A stretch of 64,000 nt of DNA from DASQFQ01 sp963730115 (GTDB lineage: Bacteria; Actinomycetota; Thermoleophilia; Solirubrobacterales; Solirubrobacteraceae). Both the position numbers and the translations under genes were made by a program. Shown piece after piece: positions 35,410-46,020 of the stretch (position 1 is its first letter; each line of letters starts with the position of its first letter). The notes under the pieces are model-generated. The model saw nothing but the letters and a program-made list of their open reading frames with translations. It ran no database searches and was not told the origin of the DNA. Location: the NCBI GenBank assembly GCA_963730115.1, contig CAVSQM010000001.1, positions 1 to 64,000 of the forward strand, given 5' to 3'.

Positions 35410-36362
35410 GCCTTCGGCGTCTCGCGGTGGGGGAGGAAGGGCTCGACCTCGGGGTCGTGGCCGCCCTCGATCTGGCGCCCGCGCTCGACCTCGGCGTTGA
35501 ACTCGGCGCCGAGCAGCATCACCAGGTTCGTGATCCAGAGCCACACGAGGAAGATGATCACCGCGGCGAACGAGCCGTAGGTCTTGGAGTACGAGCCGAA
35601 GTTGGCGACGTAGAACGCGAACGCCGCCGACGCAGCGATCCACAGCACCACGGCGAGGATGCCGCCGGGGCTGACCCACTTGTAGCCGGGCTGCTTGACG
35701 TTCGGCCCGACCCAGTAGAGGAACGCGAAGATCTGGCTGACGATCAGCGCGATCACCGGCCACTTGATGATGTTGAAGGCGGTGACCGCCGCGTCGCCGG
35801 CGCCGATGACGTCGCCGACCCGCTGGGCGATCGGGCCGGACACGACGACCGCGATGGTGACGAGCGTCGTCAGCAGCACGATGATCACGGTCACGAAGAT
35901 CTGGAGCGGCTTGAGCTTCCAGAACTTCCGCCCTTCCTCGACCTCGTAGATGACGTTCGAGGCCTTCATGAAGCCGCCGACGTAGCCCGACGCCGACCAC
36001 AGCGCGCCCGCGAGGCCGAAGATGAAGGCCAGGCCCGCGGCGCCGCTCGACGCCTGCAGGTTGCGGACGGCGTTGGTGATGACGTCGTTCGTCGCGCTCG
36101 GGGCGATGCTGCCGACGTTCTTGAGCAGGGCGTCGACGGTGCCCGTGCCCGCCAGGCCGAGCATGGCCAGCAGCACGAGCAGGGCGGGGAAGAGCGAGAG
36201 GATCCCGTAGTAGGTCAGCGCCGCGGCGAGCAGCGTCAGGTCGTCTTCCTTGAACTCGCGCAGCGTGCGCTTGAGCGTGTCGATCCAGGTGCGCTTGGAG
36301 AGGTCGGTCGGCGCCTCCGGCTTGCCGTTGCCCGAGCGAGACGTGGTAGCGGTTTCAGCCAT
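35406..36362 (-). CDS. YihY/BrkB-family membrane protein
   Basis: 318 aa. Six TM helices, beginning with LTLLAAALTYYGILSLFPALL, the family hallmark (YY..LFP). Other conserved parts are GLAGALWSASGYVGGFMKA, LYWVGPNVKQPGYKWVSPGGI and FAVIIFLVWLWI-like TYGSFAAVIIFLVWLWITNL. The family was once called ribonuclease BN but is now regarded as a putative membrane transporter of unknown substrate. ATG 36362 is preferred; the upstream extension reads through the small ORF's promoter region and has no family similarity. Confidence 0.85.
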   Translation of the reverse strand: MAETATTSRSGNGKPEAPTDLSKRTWIDTLKRTLREFKEDDLTLLAAALTYYGILSLFPALLVLLAMLGLAGTGTVDALLKNVGSIAPSATNDVITNAVRNLQASSGAAGLAFIFGLAGALWSASGYVGGFMKASNVIYEVEEGRKFWKLKPLQIFVTVIIVLLTTLVTIAVVVSGPIAQRVGDVIGAGDAAVTAFNIIKWPVIALIVSQIFAFLYWVGPNVKQPGYKWVSPGGILAVVLWIAASAAFAFYVANFGSYSKTYGSFAAVIIFLVWLWITNLVMLLGAEFNAEVERGRQIEGGHDPEVEPFLPHRETPKA

Positions 36363-36463
36363 CGCTGCCGGGCTACCCAACGCGACCTGCGACGATACGT
36401 CGTCGCACACGATTGGTAAGCAATCTTCATCTTCCCGTGAGGAATGCCGATCAAGATGGGCAC

Positions 36464-36583
36464 ATGCCACGAGTCGAGCTGATCCCCGAGCGCCGCGCAG
36501 ACGGCACGATCGTGCTCCACGCGGTCGAGCGCGGGCCGCTTGAGCGCTTGGCGCGCCTCGTGCGCGACCTGCTCCGCCGCTAG
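36464..36583 (+). CDS. Possible small protein (39 aa)
   Basis: ATG 36464 opens a 39-codon frame ending TAG 36581-36583. The product is basic and amphipathic: PRVELIPERRADGTIVLHAV followed by ERLARLVRDLLRR. Codon use (strong G/C at third positions) is consistent with coding. The Shine-Dalgarno signal is weak. It lies between the divergent YihY gene and the convergent secreted hydrolase, in a gap that would otherwise be 217 bp without a gene. Confidence 0.3.
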   Translation: MPRVELIPERRADGTIVLHAVERGPLERLARLVRDLLRR

Positions 36584-38367
36584 CGCTTGGCGCGCTTGCG
36601 CGCGCAGGTCCGGTAGATGCGCGTATCGCGCAGGACCTTGCCGCCGCGCGTCCGCGCCACGATCCGCACCCGCACGCGCTGCTGCTTGCGCCCGCGTAGG
36701 TCGACGACGGCCCGCAGCCGACCGCCGCGCCGCCGCACCTTGACGCGCTTGCCGGCGACCCACACCTTGGCCGAGCGCAGGCGCGCCTTGCCGCGGCCGC
36801 GCTTGACGCGGATCTCGAAGCGGCGGCGCGAGAGGCAGCGCCGCGAGGTCGGCAGCACGCCGCCCGACGCGCCCGCGCTGAAGCCGGTGGCGGTCGGCAG
36901 CGTCAGCCGGATCGAGGAGAGCTGGATCGAGGCGGCGGAGCGCACCGGCCCGTAGACCCCGCTGCCGCCGATCACCTGCAAGCGGTAGCGGGCGCCCTTG
37001 GCGATCGAGGCGGCGACGCCCTCCAGCGAGCGCGTGACCGTGTGGGCCCGGCCGTCGAGCGTGACCGGGATCGGCGTCACCTGGTTGCCGAGCACGACGT
37101 TGCGCCGCTCGTCGACGATCTGGGCGAACACGTGGGTGGCGGCCGCCGTGCCCGTCCCGCGGTAGCTGAGCGCGACCATCGGCTCGCCGACCACCTGCGT
37201 CGAGGCGCCCGGCGGCGGGATCGGCACGTTCGCGGCGTTCGGCGCCGGCGCCGCCGCGACCGGAGAGCCCGACAGCGCGTCGGCCGGGTTGAGCAGGAGG
37301 CTGCCCGACCCGCGCGCGGTCAGCGGTTTGCCCGCCGGGGGCGGGAAGGCGGGCGTGGTGCGCCACTGCGCGTCGTCGGCGAGCCACTCGAAGCCCGGGC
37401 CGGTGTCGATCGAGCGCCGCCCGGCCAGATGGCGGCGCAGCCACGCCACGGTCAGCTGCTCGAGTCGCCCGCCCGGGCCCGCGCCGGTGAGGCACGTGCC
37501 GTGGCCGCCGCAGAACCAGACCAGCTTGTGGGGAACCCCGTTGCGCTTGAGGATCGCCTGGTTGCGCTTCGACTCGCTGAGCGTGAACAGCGTGTCGGCC
37601 GTGCCCTGGAGGATCAGGGTCGGCACCCGCACCCGGTCGACGAGCGCGTCACCGGGCCCCCGCGACTCGAACCACGCGCGGTCCTCGGCGCTGAACTTGC
37701 CGCTGGCCAGCCCGCTCGCGAACGCGGTGCCGATGTGCGGGTCCAGTCCGCCGCCCTGCGCGTTCGCGGCCGGCTGCCCGGCCGTGAAGAGCAGCGACCC
37801 CCAGCCCGTCTTGGCGAGGTCCTCGCGGTAGAGCGCGGTCAGCAGCGAATGCCAGGAGATGGCGGGCGCGATCGCGTCGACCCGCTTGTCGATCGCGGCG
37901 GTGACCCACTCGATGCCGCCGGCGTACGACACGCCGTGCATGCCGACGCGCGGATCGCCGGCCTTGTCGAGCTGCGCCTCCGGCTGCTGCGCGAGCCAGT
38001 CGATCAGCGCCACCGCGTCGCGCCCCTCGTTGTCCTTGTAGTCGACGGTGACGACGCCGCCGGACTCGCCGAACCCGCGCGAGTCCCAGGTCAGCACGTT
38101 GAAGCCGGCCTTGCGCAGCGCCCCGACCCCGGTGCCGCCGGTCGCCGGGCTCGAGCCCGCGTTCGCGTTGCGCTCGCGCGTGCCGGCCCAGCCGTGCGTC
38201 ATCAGCACGGTCGGCGCCTTCTGTCCCGCCTTCAGCCCCGCGGCGGGCAGGAAGCTCGTCGCGATCGCGGTGCCGTCGAACGAGCTGACGACCTGGTCGC
38301 GCGCGGACGCGGCGGGGGCGAGGAGTGCGAGCGCGGCGAGGGCCAGCGGCAGGGACAGTGTGCGCAT
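36580..38367 (-). CDS. Secreted alpha/beta hydrolase, CocE/X-Pro dipeptidyl-peptidase-like
   Basis: 595 aa. Signal peptide (LSLPLALAALALLAPAASA). Hydrolase core: oxyanion segment VLMTHGWAGTRERNANAG, TWDSRGFGESGG, nucleophile Ser in GMHGVSYAGGIEW, acid Asp in QGTADTLFTLSES and His in CGGHGTCLTG. The middle region (about 330-480) is beta-rich as in the jelly-roll domain of CocE/PepX enzymes. The last 90 residues are basic and beta-rich (RRFEIRVKRGRGKARLRSAK), similar in style to tails of other secreted proteins in this window. Peptidase or esterase activity is likely; substrate unknown. Confidence 0.85.
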   Translation of the reverse strand: MRTLSLPLALAALALLAPAASARDQVVSSFDGTAIATSFLPAAGLKAGQKAPTVLMTHGWAGTRERNANAGSSPATGGTGVGALRKAGFNVLTWDSRGFGESGGVVTVDYKDNEGRDAVALIDWLAQQPEAQLDKAGDPRVGMHGVSYAGGIEWVTAAIDKRVDAIAPAISWHSLLTALYREDLAKTGWGSLLFTAGQPAANAQGGGLDPHIGTAFASGLASGKFSAEDRAWFESRGPGDALVDRVRVPTLILQGTADTLFTLSESKRNQAILKRNGVPHKLVWFCGGHGTCLTGAGPGGRLEQLTVAWLRRHLAGRRSIDTGPGFEWLADDAQWRTTPAFPPPAGKPLTARGSGSLLLNPADALSGSPVAAAPAPNAANVPIPPPGASTQVVGEPMVALSYRGTGTAAATHVFAQIVDERRNVVLGNQVTPIPVTLDGRAHTVTRSLEGVAASIAKGARYRLQVIGGSGVYGPVRSAASIQLSSIRLTLPTATGFSAGASGGVLPTSRRCLSRRRFEIRVKRGRGKARLRSAKVWVAGKRVKVRRRGGRLRAVVDLRGRKQQRVRVRIVARTRGGKVLRDTRIYRTCARKRAKR

Positions 38368-38395
38368 GGACGGGGCTTATACCCCGAAAGTCGGG

Positions 38396-41300
38396 CTAAG
38401 GGCGCTGGTAGACGATCCGCATGAAGTCGCCGCGCGAGTAGAAGTTCGCGGTCGGCCCCGTGCAGCGCACGCGCACCCGCACCTCGCCGGTGGCGCTGAT
38501 GTAGCCGCTCGCCGCCCCCGGCGGGGTGGCCTCGGTGATGGTCACGTCGGCGGTGGTGACCGCGCGCGAGTCGAACTGCTGCCAGGTGCTGTCGCTCCAG
38601 CGCCACGCCGCGAGCGTCTGCGTGCACGAGCGCGAGTTGCGGCCCTCGTAGGTGATCCTGAGGTTGCTCGACCCGGCCGTCACGCCCGTGAAGCTGCCGT
38701 ACCACGACGACGTGCGCGGGTTGACGGTGGTCGAGTTGACCTCGTAGAAGGCGTTGTTGCTGGTGGCCAGGGCGGACGCCGCGCCCGTCCGCAGCGTGCC
38801 GGTCTCGATCACGGCGGTGGCGGGCGTCTGGCCGATGTAGGTCTTGAACGACAGCGGCGAGGCCGGCGCGGTGGTCGCGTTGTTCGACCCGTCGGCCGAG
38901 CGCACGCGGTAGAAGTAGGTCGTCCCTGCCGTCAGCCCGGTCAGCCGGATGCTGTGCGAGGTCACGGCGCTCGCGTCGGTGGCGGTCTGGGTCAGCGAGC
39001 CGGCGGCGGTGCCGTACTCGACGCGCGAGTCTGAGGCCTCGTCGGTCGTCCAGGTGACGGTCGCGGTGCCGTCGGTGGCCGCGGTGGCGTCGACGTTCGT
39101 GATCGCGGGCGCGGTCGTGTCGGCCGCGTAGCTCGCGGCGTACTGGCCGGCCGACGCGGCGAAGAACGCGTACTCGACGCCCTTGATCGTCTCGCGCGTG
39201 ATCGTCACGGCGCTGCCGTCGCGGGTCACGCTCTGGAGCGCCTTGCCGTTGAACTGGGCCGGGACCATGCCGCGCAGCGCGGTCGCGCCGGAGCCGACGG
39301 CGACGCGGAAGCTCAGCCGGTCGTTGCTCCAGGCGATGTCGTTGAAGGTCGAGCCGTTGCGGCCGTCGAGCCAGGTCAGCATCTGCTTGCGCGGTGACGA
39401 CCGGCACGCCGCGCGCCTTCGCCGAGGCGACGATCGCGTCCGCGCCGGGCGAGCTCGACTGATCCGTGTGCATGTTGGCGTTGAACGCGCCGTAGTAGCC
39501 GGTCGAGCCGAGCGCGCGGTCGAGCAGCGTGTTGACCGTGAACGGGTAGGTCTGCTCGGATTCGTCGGTCATCTGCGTCGTCGACTGGTAGACGTCGATC
39601 AGCGAGCCGTCCGGGTCGGCGAAGCGCATCGGCATGCCCGAGCCCGTGAACACGCCCGGCCGGTCGAGCACCCAGTCGGGCGGCCAGTAGTAGTAGTTGG
39701 CGTCGAGGCGCATGCCGTGGGCGAGCTCGGTCTTCGGCGTCGACGACCAGTCGCTGAAGGCGATGCAGTGGGTGCGCTGCGTCGTCGGGTCGGTCAGGCC
39801 CGTGTAGCGGTCGTGCCAGTCGAGGAGCTGGCTCGCGAAGTCGTCCTCGAGCGACTCGGGCGTGTAGTTGCCGCAGCCCGTGCTCACGTGGACGCTGACC
39901 TCGAAGCCGTCGGCGCTGTAGCTGACCGCCTGCGCGTTGGTGAGCGGCGAGTTGGGATACACGTAGGAGGTGCCGCGGATGCACTCCCACTGGGCCACCG
40001 AGCAGCCCGCGGCGCTCGCGGCCTTGAACTGGTCGAAGCGGCTCGCGGTGGCGCCGTTGGCGTGGTCGTCGCCGGTCATGATCACGGCCGCCTTGAGCCC
40101 GCGCGGGAGGTACCAGAAGCGCGGGATCGGCTTCTTGTCGGCCGTCAGCGTGCCGAGCAGGTTGACGAGCAGGCGCTGCTGCTCGTCGGCCTGCGGGATC
40201 GCGACCTTGCTCAGGTCGACCCAGTTGGGCTGCGGGTCGAACGGCGCGTTGCCGAAGAACAGGTCGTCGGAGCGGATCGGCGAGGTGCCGTCACGCTCCT
40301 GGCCGGCCCACGCCGGGTTGCCCTGGCGCGTGTAGACGACCGACTTCGCGAGGTCGTAGGTGAACGCCGCCGCGCGGCCGCCCTGGCTGCCGACGCTGCG
40401 CATCGTCACCGCCGGCGCCGTCGTCGCCGCGGCGGCCGTCGTGTACAGGTTGGCGACGCTGGTGGCGCCGTTGAGCGTGTAGCGGTCGGCGGCGCCGTGG
40501 AACTGCATGGTCTCGCCGACGATGCCGCGCCCGGGCGCGTTCGCGGTGTCGACCCGCATGTAGGCGTTGGCGAGCGTGGTGCCGGCGTCGGTGAGCCCGA
40601 GCAGGCCGGCCAGCTGCTTGTCCGGCCGCATGGCGACGAGGTCGCCGCCGCCGGTCACCCACGTGTTGAGCATCGTGGACTGCGCGGAGGTCAGCGACAT
40701 CTCGCCGAGGATCGCCACGTCGTAGCTCGCCAGCGTCGCCGCGGTCACGGTGCTGATGTCCTTGACCGTGAACTGCGTGAGGCCCTCGGCGCGGAGGATC
40801 TCCGCGTAGTAGCGCGTGAACGGGTTCGATGCCTTGCCGATCACGAGGATCGGGCCGCCGGCGCCCTCGTCGGGCGGCGGGCCGGGCGGGGCCGCGGTGG
40901 TGAACGTCCACGTGCGGTCGGCGGCCAGCACGTTGCCGGCACGGTCCGCCACGCCGCCGGTGCCCGCCCTGGACCCGGGCGGTGTAGGTGGTCGACTCGG
41001 CGAGCTCGCCGGTCGGGTCGAGCGTCGCGCTGAGGCTCGAGTTGTCGTAGGAGACCGCGGCCGGGACGAGGTTGCCCGCGGGGTCGCGCAGCTGCACCGT
41101 CGAGGTGCTGATGGTCGAGGCGGTCATCGCCTCGCTGAAGCCGACGACGACGTTGCTCGCCGGCGGCACGCCCTGGCTGCCGCCCGGCGGGAGCTCGCCG
41201 ACGATCCGCGGCGCGGTCGTGTCCGGGCCGGTGCTGTTGTCGTACACGACGTCGACCCAGTAGTTCTCGGTGCGGTAGACGCCGGTCGGGAAGGTGCCGC

Positions 41301-44300
41301 TGGGGCCGTAGCCGTAGACGCCGTTGCCGCCGTCCTCGCCGTTGCCCAGCGCGCGCAGCGGCGAGTTGACCACGGCGCCGCGCTCGAAGAAGTCCTCGCT
41401 CACCGCGTAGTTGCCGCGCGGCGCGTGGTAGGACGCGACGTAGGTCGTGTTCGCGGTGATCGGCACGGGCTCGCCGAACGATCACCTGCTGCCAGCCGGT
41501 GGCGGACTCGTTCGTGAACGTCGCCGTGGCGAGCAGCGTGCCGGTGCGGGTCCACAGGTGCCCGACGTGCGTGCCGGTGTTGGTGGCGCCCTTGTAGAAG
41601 CGCAGGCCGGTGATGCGGCCGTCGGTCTCGGCGCGGAACTTGACGCCGACCTCGAGCGCGTTGTTGTCGCCCGTCTCGGCCGGCTTCTCCGGCGTCGCGC
41701 TCGACGGCCAGATGCTGCACGGGCAGCCCGAGCTCGACGGCGCCGCGGTCGTGAAGCTCCACGTGCGGTCGACGGCCAGCGCGTTGCCGGCGCTGTCCTT
41801 GACGCCGCTGGCGCCGCCGCGGACGGTGGCCGTGTAGGTGGTGGAGTTCGCCAGCGCGGCGCCCGGGTCGAGGGTCGCGGTCTGGCTCGCGGCGTCGTAG
41901 GTCACGGTCGCCGGGACGACGGTGCCGCCGGGCTCGCGGAGCTGGACGTTCGTCGTCGTGATCGTCGTCGCGCCCATCGCCTCGTTGAACGTCGCGCGTG
42001 ACGTTGCCGTTGACGCCGATCCCGGTTGCGCCGGACGCCGGCGTGGTCGAGGTGACGGTCGGCGGGGTGGTGTCGCTGCCGCCGCCTGAGCCGGTGTCGA
42101 AGACGACGTCGACCCAGTAGTTCTCGGTCCGGTAGACGCTGGTCGGGAAGGTGCCGCTCGGGCCGTAGCCGTAGACGCCGTTGCCGCCGTCGACGCCGTC
42201 CGCGAGCGCGTGCAGCGGCGGCGAGTCGACGCCGGTCGGCGCGAAGTAGTCCTGCGGTCGACCGCGTAGCGCCCGTTGGGGGCGTGGTAGGACGCGACGT
42301 AGGTCGTGTTGGCGGTCGACCGCGACCGGCGTCGAGAGGTTGACCTGCTGCCAGCCGGTCGCGCGTCTCGCCGGTGAACGTCGCCGTCGCCAGCAGCGTG
42401 CCCGGTGCGCGGTCCACAGGTGGCCGACGTGCGTGCCGGTGTTGCCGCGAGCCCTTGTAGAAGCGCAGGCCGGTGATGCGGCCGTTGGCGTCGGCGCGGA
42501 ACTTGACGCCGACCTCGACCGCGTTGCTGTCGTTCTCGGCGGGGACGGCCGGCGTCGTGTTGTTCGGCCAGATCGTGCACGGGCAGCTCTGGTTGCCGGA
42601 GCCGACCGTGACGGTGACGCCCGCGCTCGGCGACTCCATGTTGCCGCTGTCGTCGGCCGCGCGGCTGCGGATCGTGTAGGTGCCCGAGCTGCCGGCCGCC
42701 CACGTGTAGGTCCAGGTGCCGCGGCCGTTCGCGCGGTGCCAGGTCGTGCCGCCGTCGGTGGAGACCTCGACGCCGCCGACCACGCCGCCGCTGTCGCCGG
42801 CCGTGCCGGACGACGGTGACCTGCGACCCGGGCGTGATCGAGCTGCCGTTCGCGGGCGAGGTGATCGTCGAGCTCGGCGCGGTGGCGTCGGAGCTGGGCG
42901 GTGGCGGCCGTGAGGCCGGTCTGCAGCGTGCCCGGCTGCGACGCCCATGTCGGCCAGCAGGTTCACCGTCGCCTGCTGCATGCTCGCGTCGGCTGCCGGC
43001 GCTGCCGCGGTCGTGGTTGGCGTCGAGGCCCCACGACCACTGCACGGTGCCGGCGCCGAACACGCAGCGCGCCGCTCGCGCGCCGGTACAGCGTCAGGTT
43101 GTGCGTCGCCGGTCCCGCTCCCGAAGGTCGAGCCGTAGTCCTGAGCACCGGCGCGTTGGGCACCGTCGTCGAGGACAGCTGGAACAGCCCCGGCGGGCCG
43201 CGACGCCGTTGTCGAGGTCCTCGTCCCACTCGTAGCCGAGCGTGCCCGTCGGCAGCGTCGCCGTCGCGCCCGCCGTCAGCGTGGCGATCGGCGTGTTGCG
43301 CCAGAAGCGCATCTTGCCGTCGGCGGCCGGCACGCGGATCGCGCTCGTCGCCCCGGCGTTGACGATGAAGATCTGTGCCGGTCAGCGCGTTCTCCGGGCG
43401 GCCGCCGTCGGCCGGCGGGCTGAAGCGCGGGTCGCGCCAGGTGCCGGTCCAGACGCCCGGGAGCGGATCGATCTTCGCGTTCGCGTGCGTCTCCTTGTAG
43501 GTGACGAGCGTGCGGTACGGCGTGCCGGTGCCGTCGATGCTCGGCTCCCAGCGCGTCTTCCAGAAGACCTCGTTGCCGCTGAAGAACGCGAGGTGGACGC
43601 CGGCGGCGCGCGCCGCCTCGACGTTGGCGCGCTGCGTTGCCCGACCAGTACTCGTCGTGGCCGACCGAGAGGAACGCCTTGTGCTCGAGGATCTCGGCGC
43701 CGCGGCGGTCGGTGTCGATGTCCGGTGGAGTAGCTGACGTTGTAGCCGTTGCGCTCGAGCCAGCGCACCATCGGGTACTCCGCGTTGAACACCCAGTCCT
43801 CGGCGCGCCGTCGCCGCGCGTGGTGACCGGGCGGTTGTAGCTGACCTTGTACGCGCGGCCGGCGGGCGAGCCCGTGTAGAGGCTGTTGCCGCCGTACTGG
43901 TTGTAGGCCTGCCAGGTCGTGTCGGAGGTCTGGAACAGCAGGTCGGAGCGGCCGTCGTCGTCGCGGACGACGAAGACGATGTGGCTCGACGCCGGCCGTC
44001 CCGTCCTCGCGCACGAGCTTCGCGAAGTAGATGCCCGAGACGGCGTCGCCGGGCACGCTCCACGATGGCCGACACGCCCCAGTTGCCGCAGTCGACGAGC
44101 CCGGTCGAGCTCTGGCCCGTGCACGCGGGCTGGAACTGGGGCAGCGCCGCGAGCGGCTGGACGGTCGCGACCTTGCGGGCGCCGCTGCCGCCGTAGTAGC
44201 CCATCCGGTAGATGTCGAGGCGGTAGTCGGTGGCCGACGTGTCGACCTTGAACGAGACGGTCTGGCCCTGGTCGACGCTGATGTCGGTGGCGAACCCCTG

Positions 44301-44498
44301 GATGGCGTCGCTGCCCGACCCGCTGACGTCCCACTCGGACGCCGGGTTGCCGGCCTTCGTGTTCTCGCACGCCACCGGGTTGGTGATCGGCACGTCACAC
44401 GGCGCCGCAGCGGCCGGGGACGCGGCCGCGCCGAGCATCAGGGCGGCGGCCGTGGCGGCGAGCCCCAGTGACCTCCCCATCCGCGAGACCCAGGTCAT
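38396..44498 (-). CDS. Giant secreted multidomain protein: DMFase-beta-like domain, two DUF4082 modules, Ig-like and FN3 domains (heavily frameshifted in this sequence)
   Basis: About 2,020 aa once reframed. Order: signal peptide (LGLAATAAALMLGAAASPA); an N,N-dimethylformamidase-beta-like domain (DIYRMGYYGGSGARKVA; VGHDEYWSG; FFSGNEVFWKTRW); an Ig-like module (SSTITSPANGSSITPGSQVT); two DUF4082 modules of about 150 aa (CPCTIWP and CPCSIWP starts), each followed by an SbsA-type Ig domain; a region with AAVIMTGDDHANG resembling a NodB-like deacetylase; an FN3 domain (WTTDEASDSRVEYGTAAG); and a C-terminal beta domain. The frame shifts at about 15 places, densest at 42.2-44.1 kb. Similarity continues across each break, so I treat it as one gene. 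Probable surface or extracellular carbohydrate-related role. Confidence 0.75.
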
Positions 44499-44515
44499 CA
44501 CCCGACCGTAGGTCC

Positions 44516-44533
44516 GCGCGCCGCTCGGCGCGC
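44516..44533 (-). terminator. GC hairpin downstream of gnd
   Basis: GCGCGCCG (44516-44523) and CGGCGCGC (44526-44533) form a perfect 8-bp stem with a 2-nt loop, 19 nt past the gnd stop and upstream of the giant-protein start on the same strand. There is no T-tract, so it may be a weak terminator or a 3'-end stabiliser. Confidence 0.35.
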
Positions 44534-44551
44534 TCCCCGGATGGGGGGTTT

Positions 44552-45990
44552 CTAGCCGGTCTTCACCTCGTCACCGTCCTGACCCCAGCGCACGTGGTAG
44601 GTGCCCTCGCCGTCGACCCGCCGGTAGGTGTGGGCGCCGAACAGGTCGCGCAGGCCCTGGATCAGCGACGCCGGCCCGCGCTCGCGGCGGTAGCCGTCGT
44701 AGTAGGCCAGCGACGAGGTGAACGCCGGCACCGGGAGGCCGATGTCGATCGAGTGCGAGATCACGCGCCGCCATGAGTCCTGGGCGTCGGCGACGGCGTC
44801 GCGGAAGTAGTCGACGAGCAGCAGGTTGGGCGTCTCGGGGTCGGTGTCGTAGGCCTCGCGGATGCGGTCGAGGAAGCGCGCGCGGATGATGCAGCCGCCG
44901 CGCCAGATCGTCGCCAGCTCACCCATGTTGAGCTCCCAGCCCTCGGACTTCGCCGCGGCCGTCATCTGCTCGAAGCCCTGCGCGTAGGCGACGACCTTGG
45001 AGGCGTAGAGCGCCTTGCGCACGTCCTCGACGAGCTCGCGGTCGACGCGTGCGCCCTCGCCGGGCTTCGGGCCGGCGAGCTGCTGCGACGCGGTCGCGCG
45101 CTGGTCGCCGAGCGCCGAGCAGCGAGCGGGCGAAGACCGCCTCGGTGATCGCGGTCAGCGGGACGCCGAGCTCGAGCGCGTCCTGCGCCGTCCAGCGGCC
45201 CGTGCCCTTCTGCTCGGCCTGGTCGAGGATCACGTCGACGAGCGGCTGGCCGGTCTGCGGGTCCTCCTTGTCGAGCACGGTCGCGGTGATCTCGATCAGG
45301 AACGAGTCGAGGTCGCCCTCGTTCCAGTCGTGGAACACCTGCGCGATCTCCGGCACCTCGAGCCCGACGCCGTGGCGCAGCAGGTCGTAGGCCTCGGCGA
45401 TCAGCTGGATGTCCGCGTACTCGATGCCGTTGTGGACCATCTTCACGTAGTGGCCCGCGCCGTCGGCGCCGACGTAGGTGCAGCACGGCGTGCCGTCGAC
45501 CTGGGCGGCGATCGACGGTGAAGATGTGCTCGACCTCGTCGTAGGACTCGCGCGCGCCGCCCGGCATGATGCTCGGGCCGTTGAGCGCGCCCTCCTCGCC
45601 GCCGGAGACGCCGACGCCGAGGAAGCGCAGCCCGCGCTCCGCCATCGCCTTGTCGCGCCGCTGCGTGTCCTTGAAGTGCGAGTTGCCGCCGTCGACGATC
45701 GTGTCGCCCTCGTCGAGCAGCGGCGCGAGCTCCTCCATCACCGCGTCGACCGCGGGCCCGGCCTTGACCATGGTCATGATCGTCCGCGGGCGCTCGAGCG
45801 CCTGGACGAACTCCTCGGTCGTGCCCGTGCCGGTTATCGGCCCCTCCGAGCCGTGCTCGGCCATGAACTGCTCGGTCTTGGACGCGGTGCGGTTGTGCAC
45901 CGCGATCGGGATGTCGTGGTGGGCGACGTTGCGCGCAAGGTTGGCGCCCATCACCGCGAGGCCGGTCAGGCCGAATCGAGGGCCGCTCAT
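44552..45990 (-). CDS. gnd: 6-phosphogluconate dehydrogenase, decarboxylating (frameshifted in this sequence)
   Basis: About 478 aa when reframed, the usual size. It converts 6-phosphogluconate to ribulose 5-phosphate, CO2 and NADPH in the pentose phosphate pathway. Motifs: Rossmann GLAVMGANLARN, VHNRTASK, DGGNSHFKDT, substrate site GVGVSGGEEGALNGPSIMPGG, catalytic KMVHNGIEY and WRGGCIIRARFLDRI. The frame is off at about 45518 (GTCATC read as GTCGATC) and 45116 (CTGTCG read as CTGCTCG); each is one extra base. The C-terminus (FGAHTYRRVDGEGTYH) is complete. It is divergent from an aldo/keto reductase across a 30-bp gap. Confidence 0.92.
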
Positions 45991-46020
45991 GGCGCGAACC
46001 CTAGTCGTAGTGTGCGTCTG

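Noticed and set aside
41400..42900. The two DUF4082 regions as a DNA tandem repeat or mobile element
   Set aside because: They are diverged protein-domain repeats within one gene; no terminal repeats or transposase are present.
41400..44150. Programmed frameshifting or a disrupted pseudogene as the cause of the many frame changes
   Set aside because: Breaks have no slippery sequence, occur in both directions of frame and also hit housekeeping genes such as gnd and ftsH. A recurrent GG-to-GCG change fits sequence error better.
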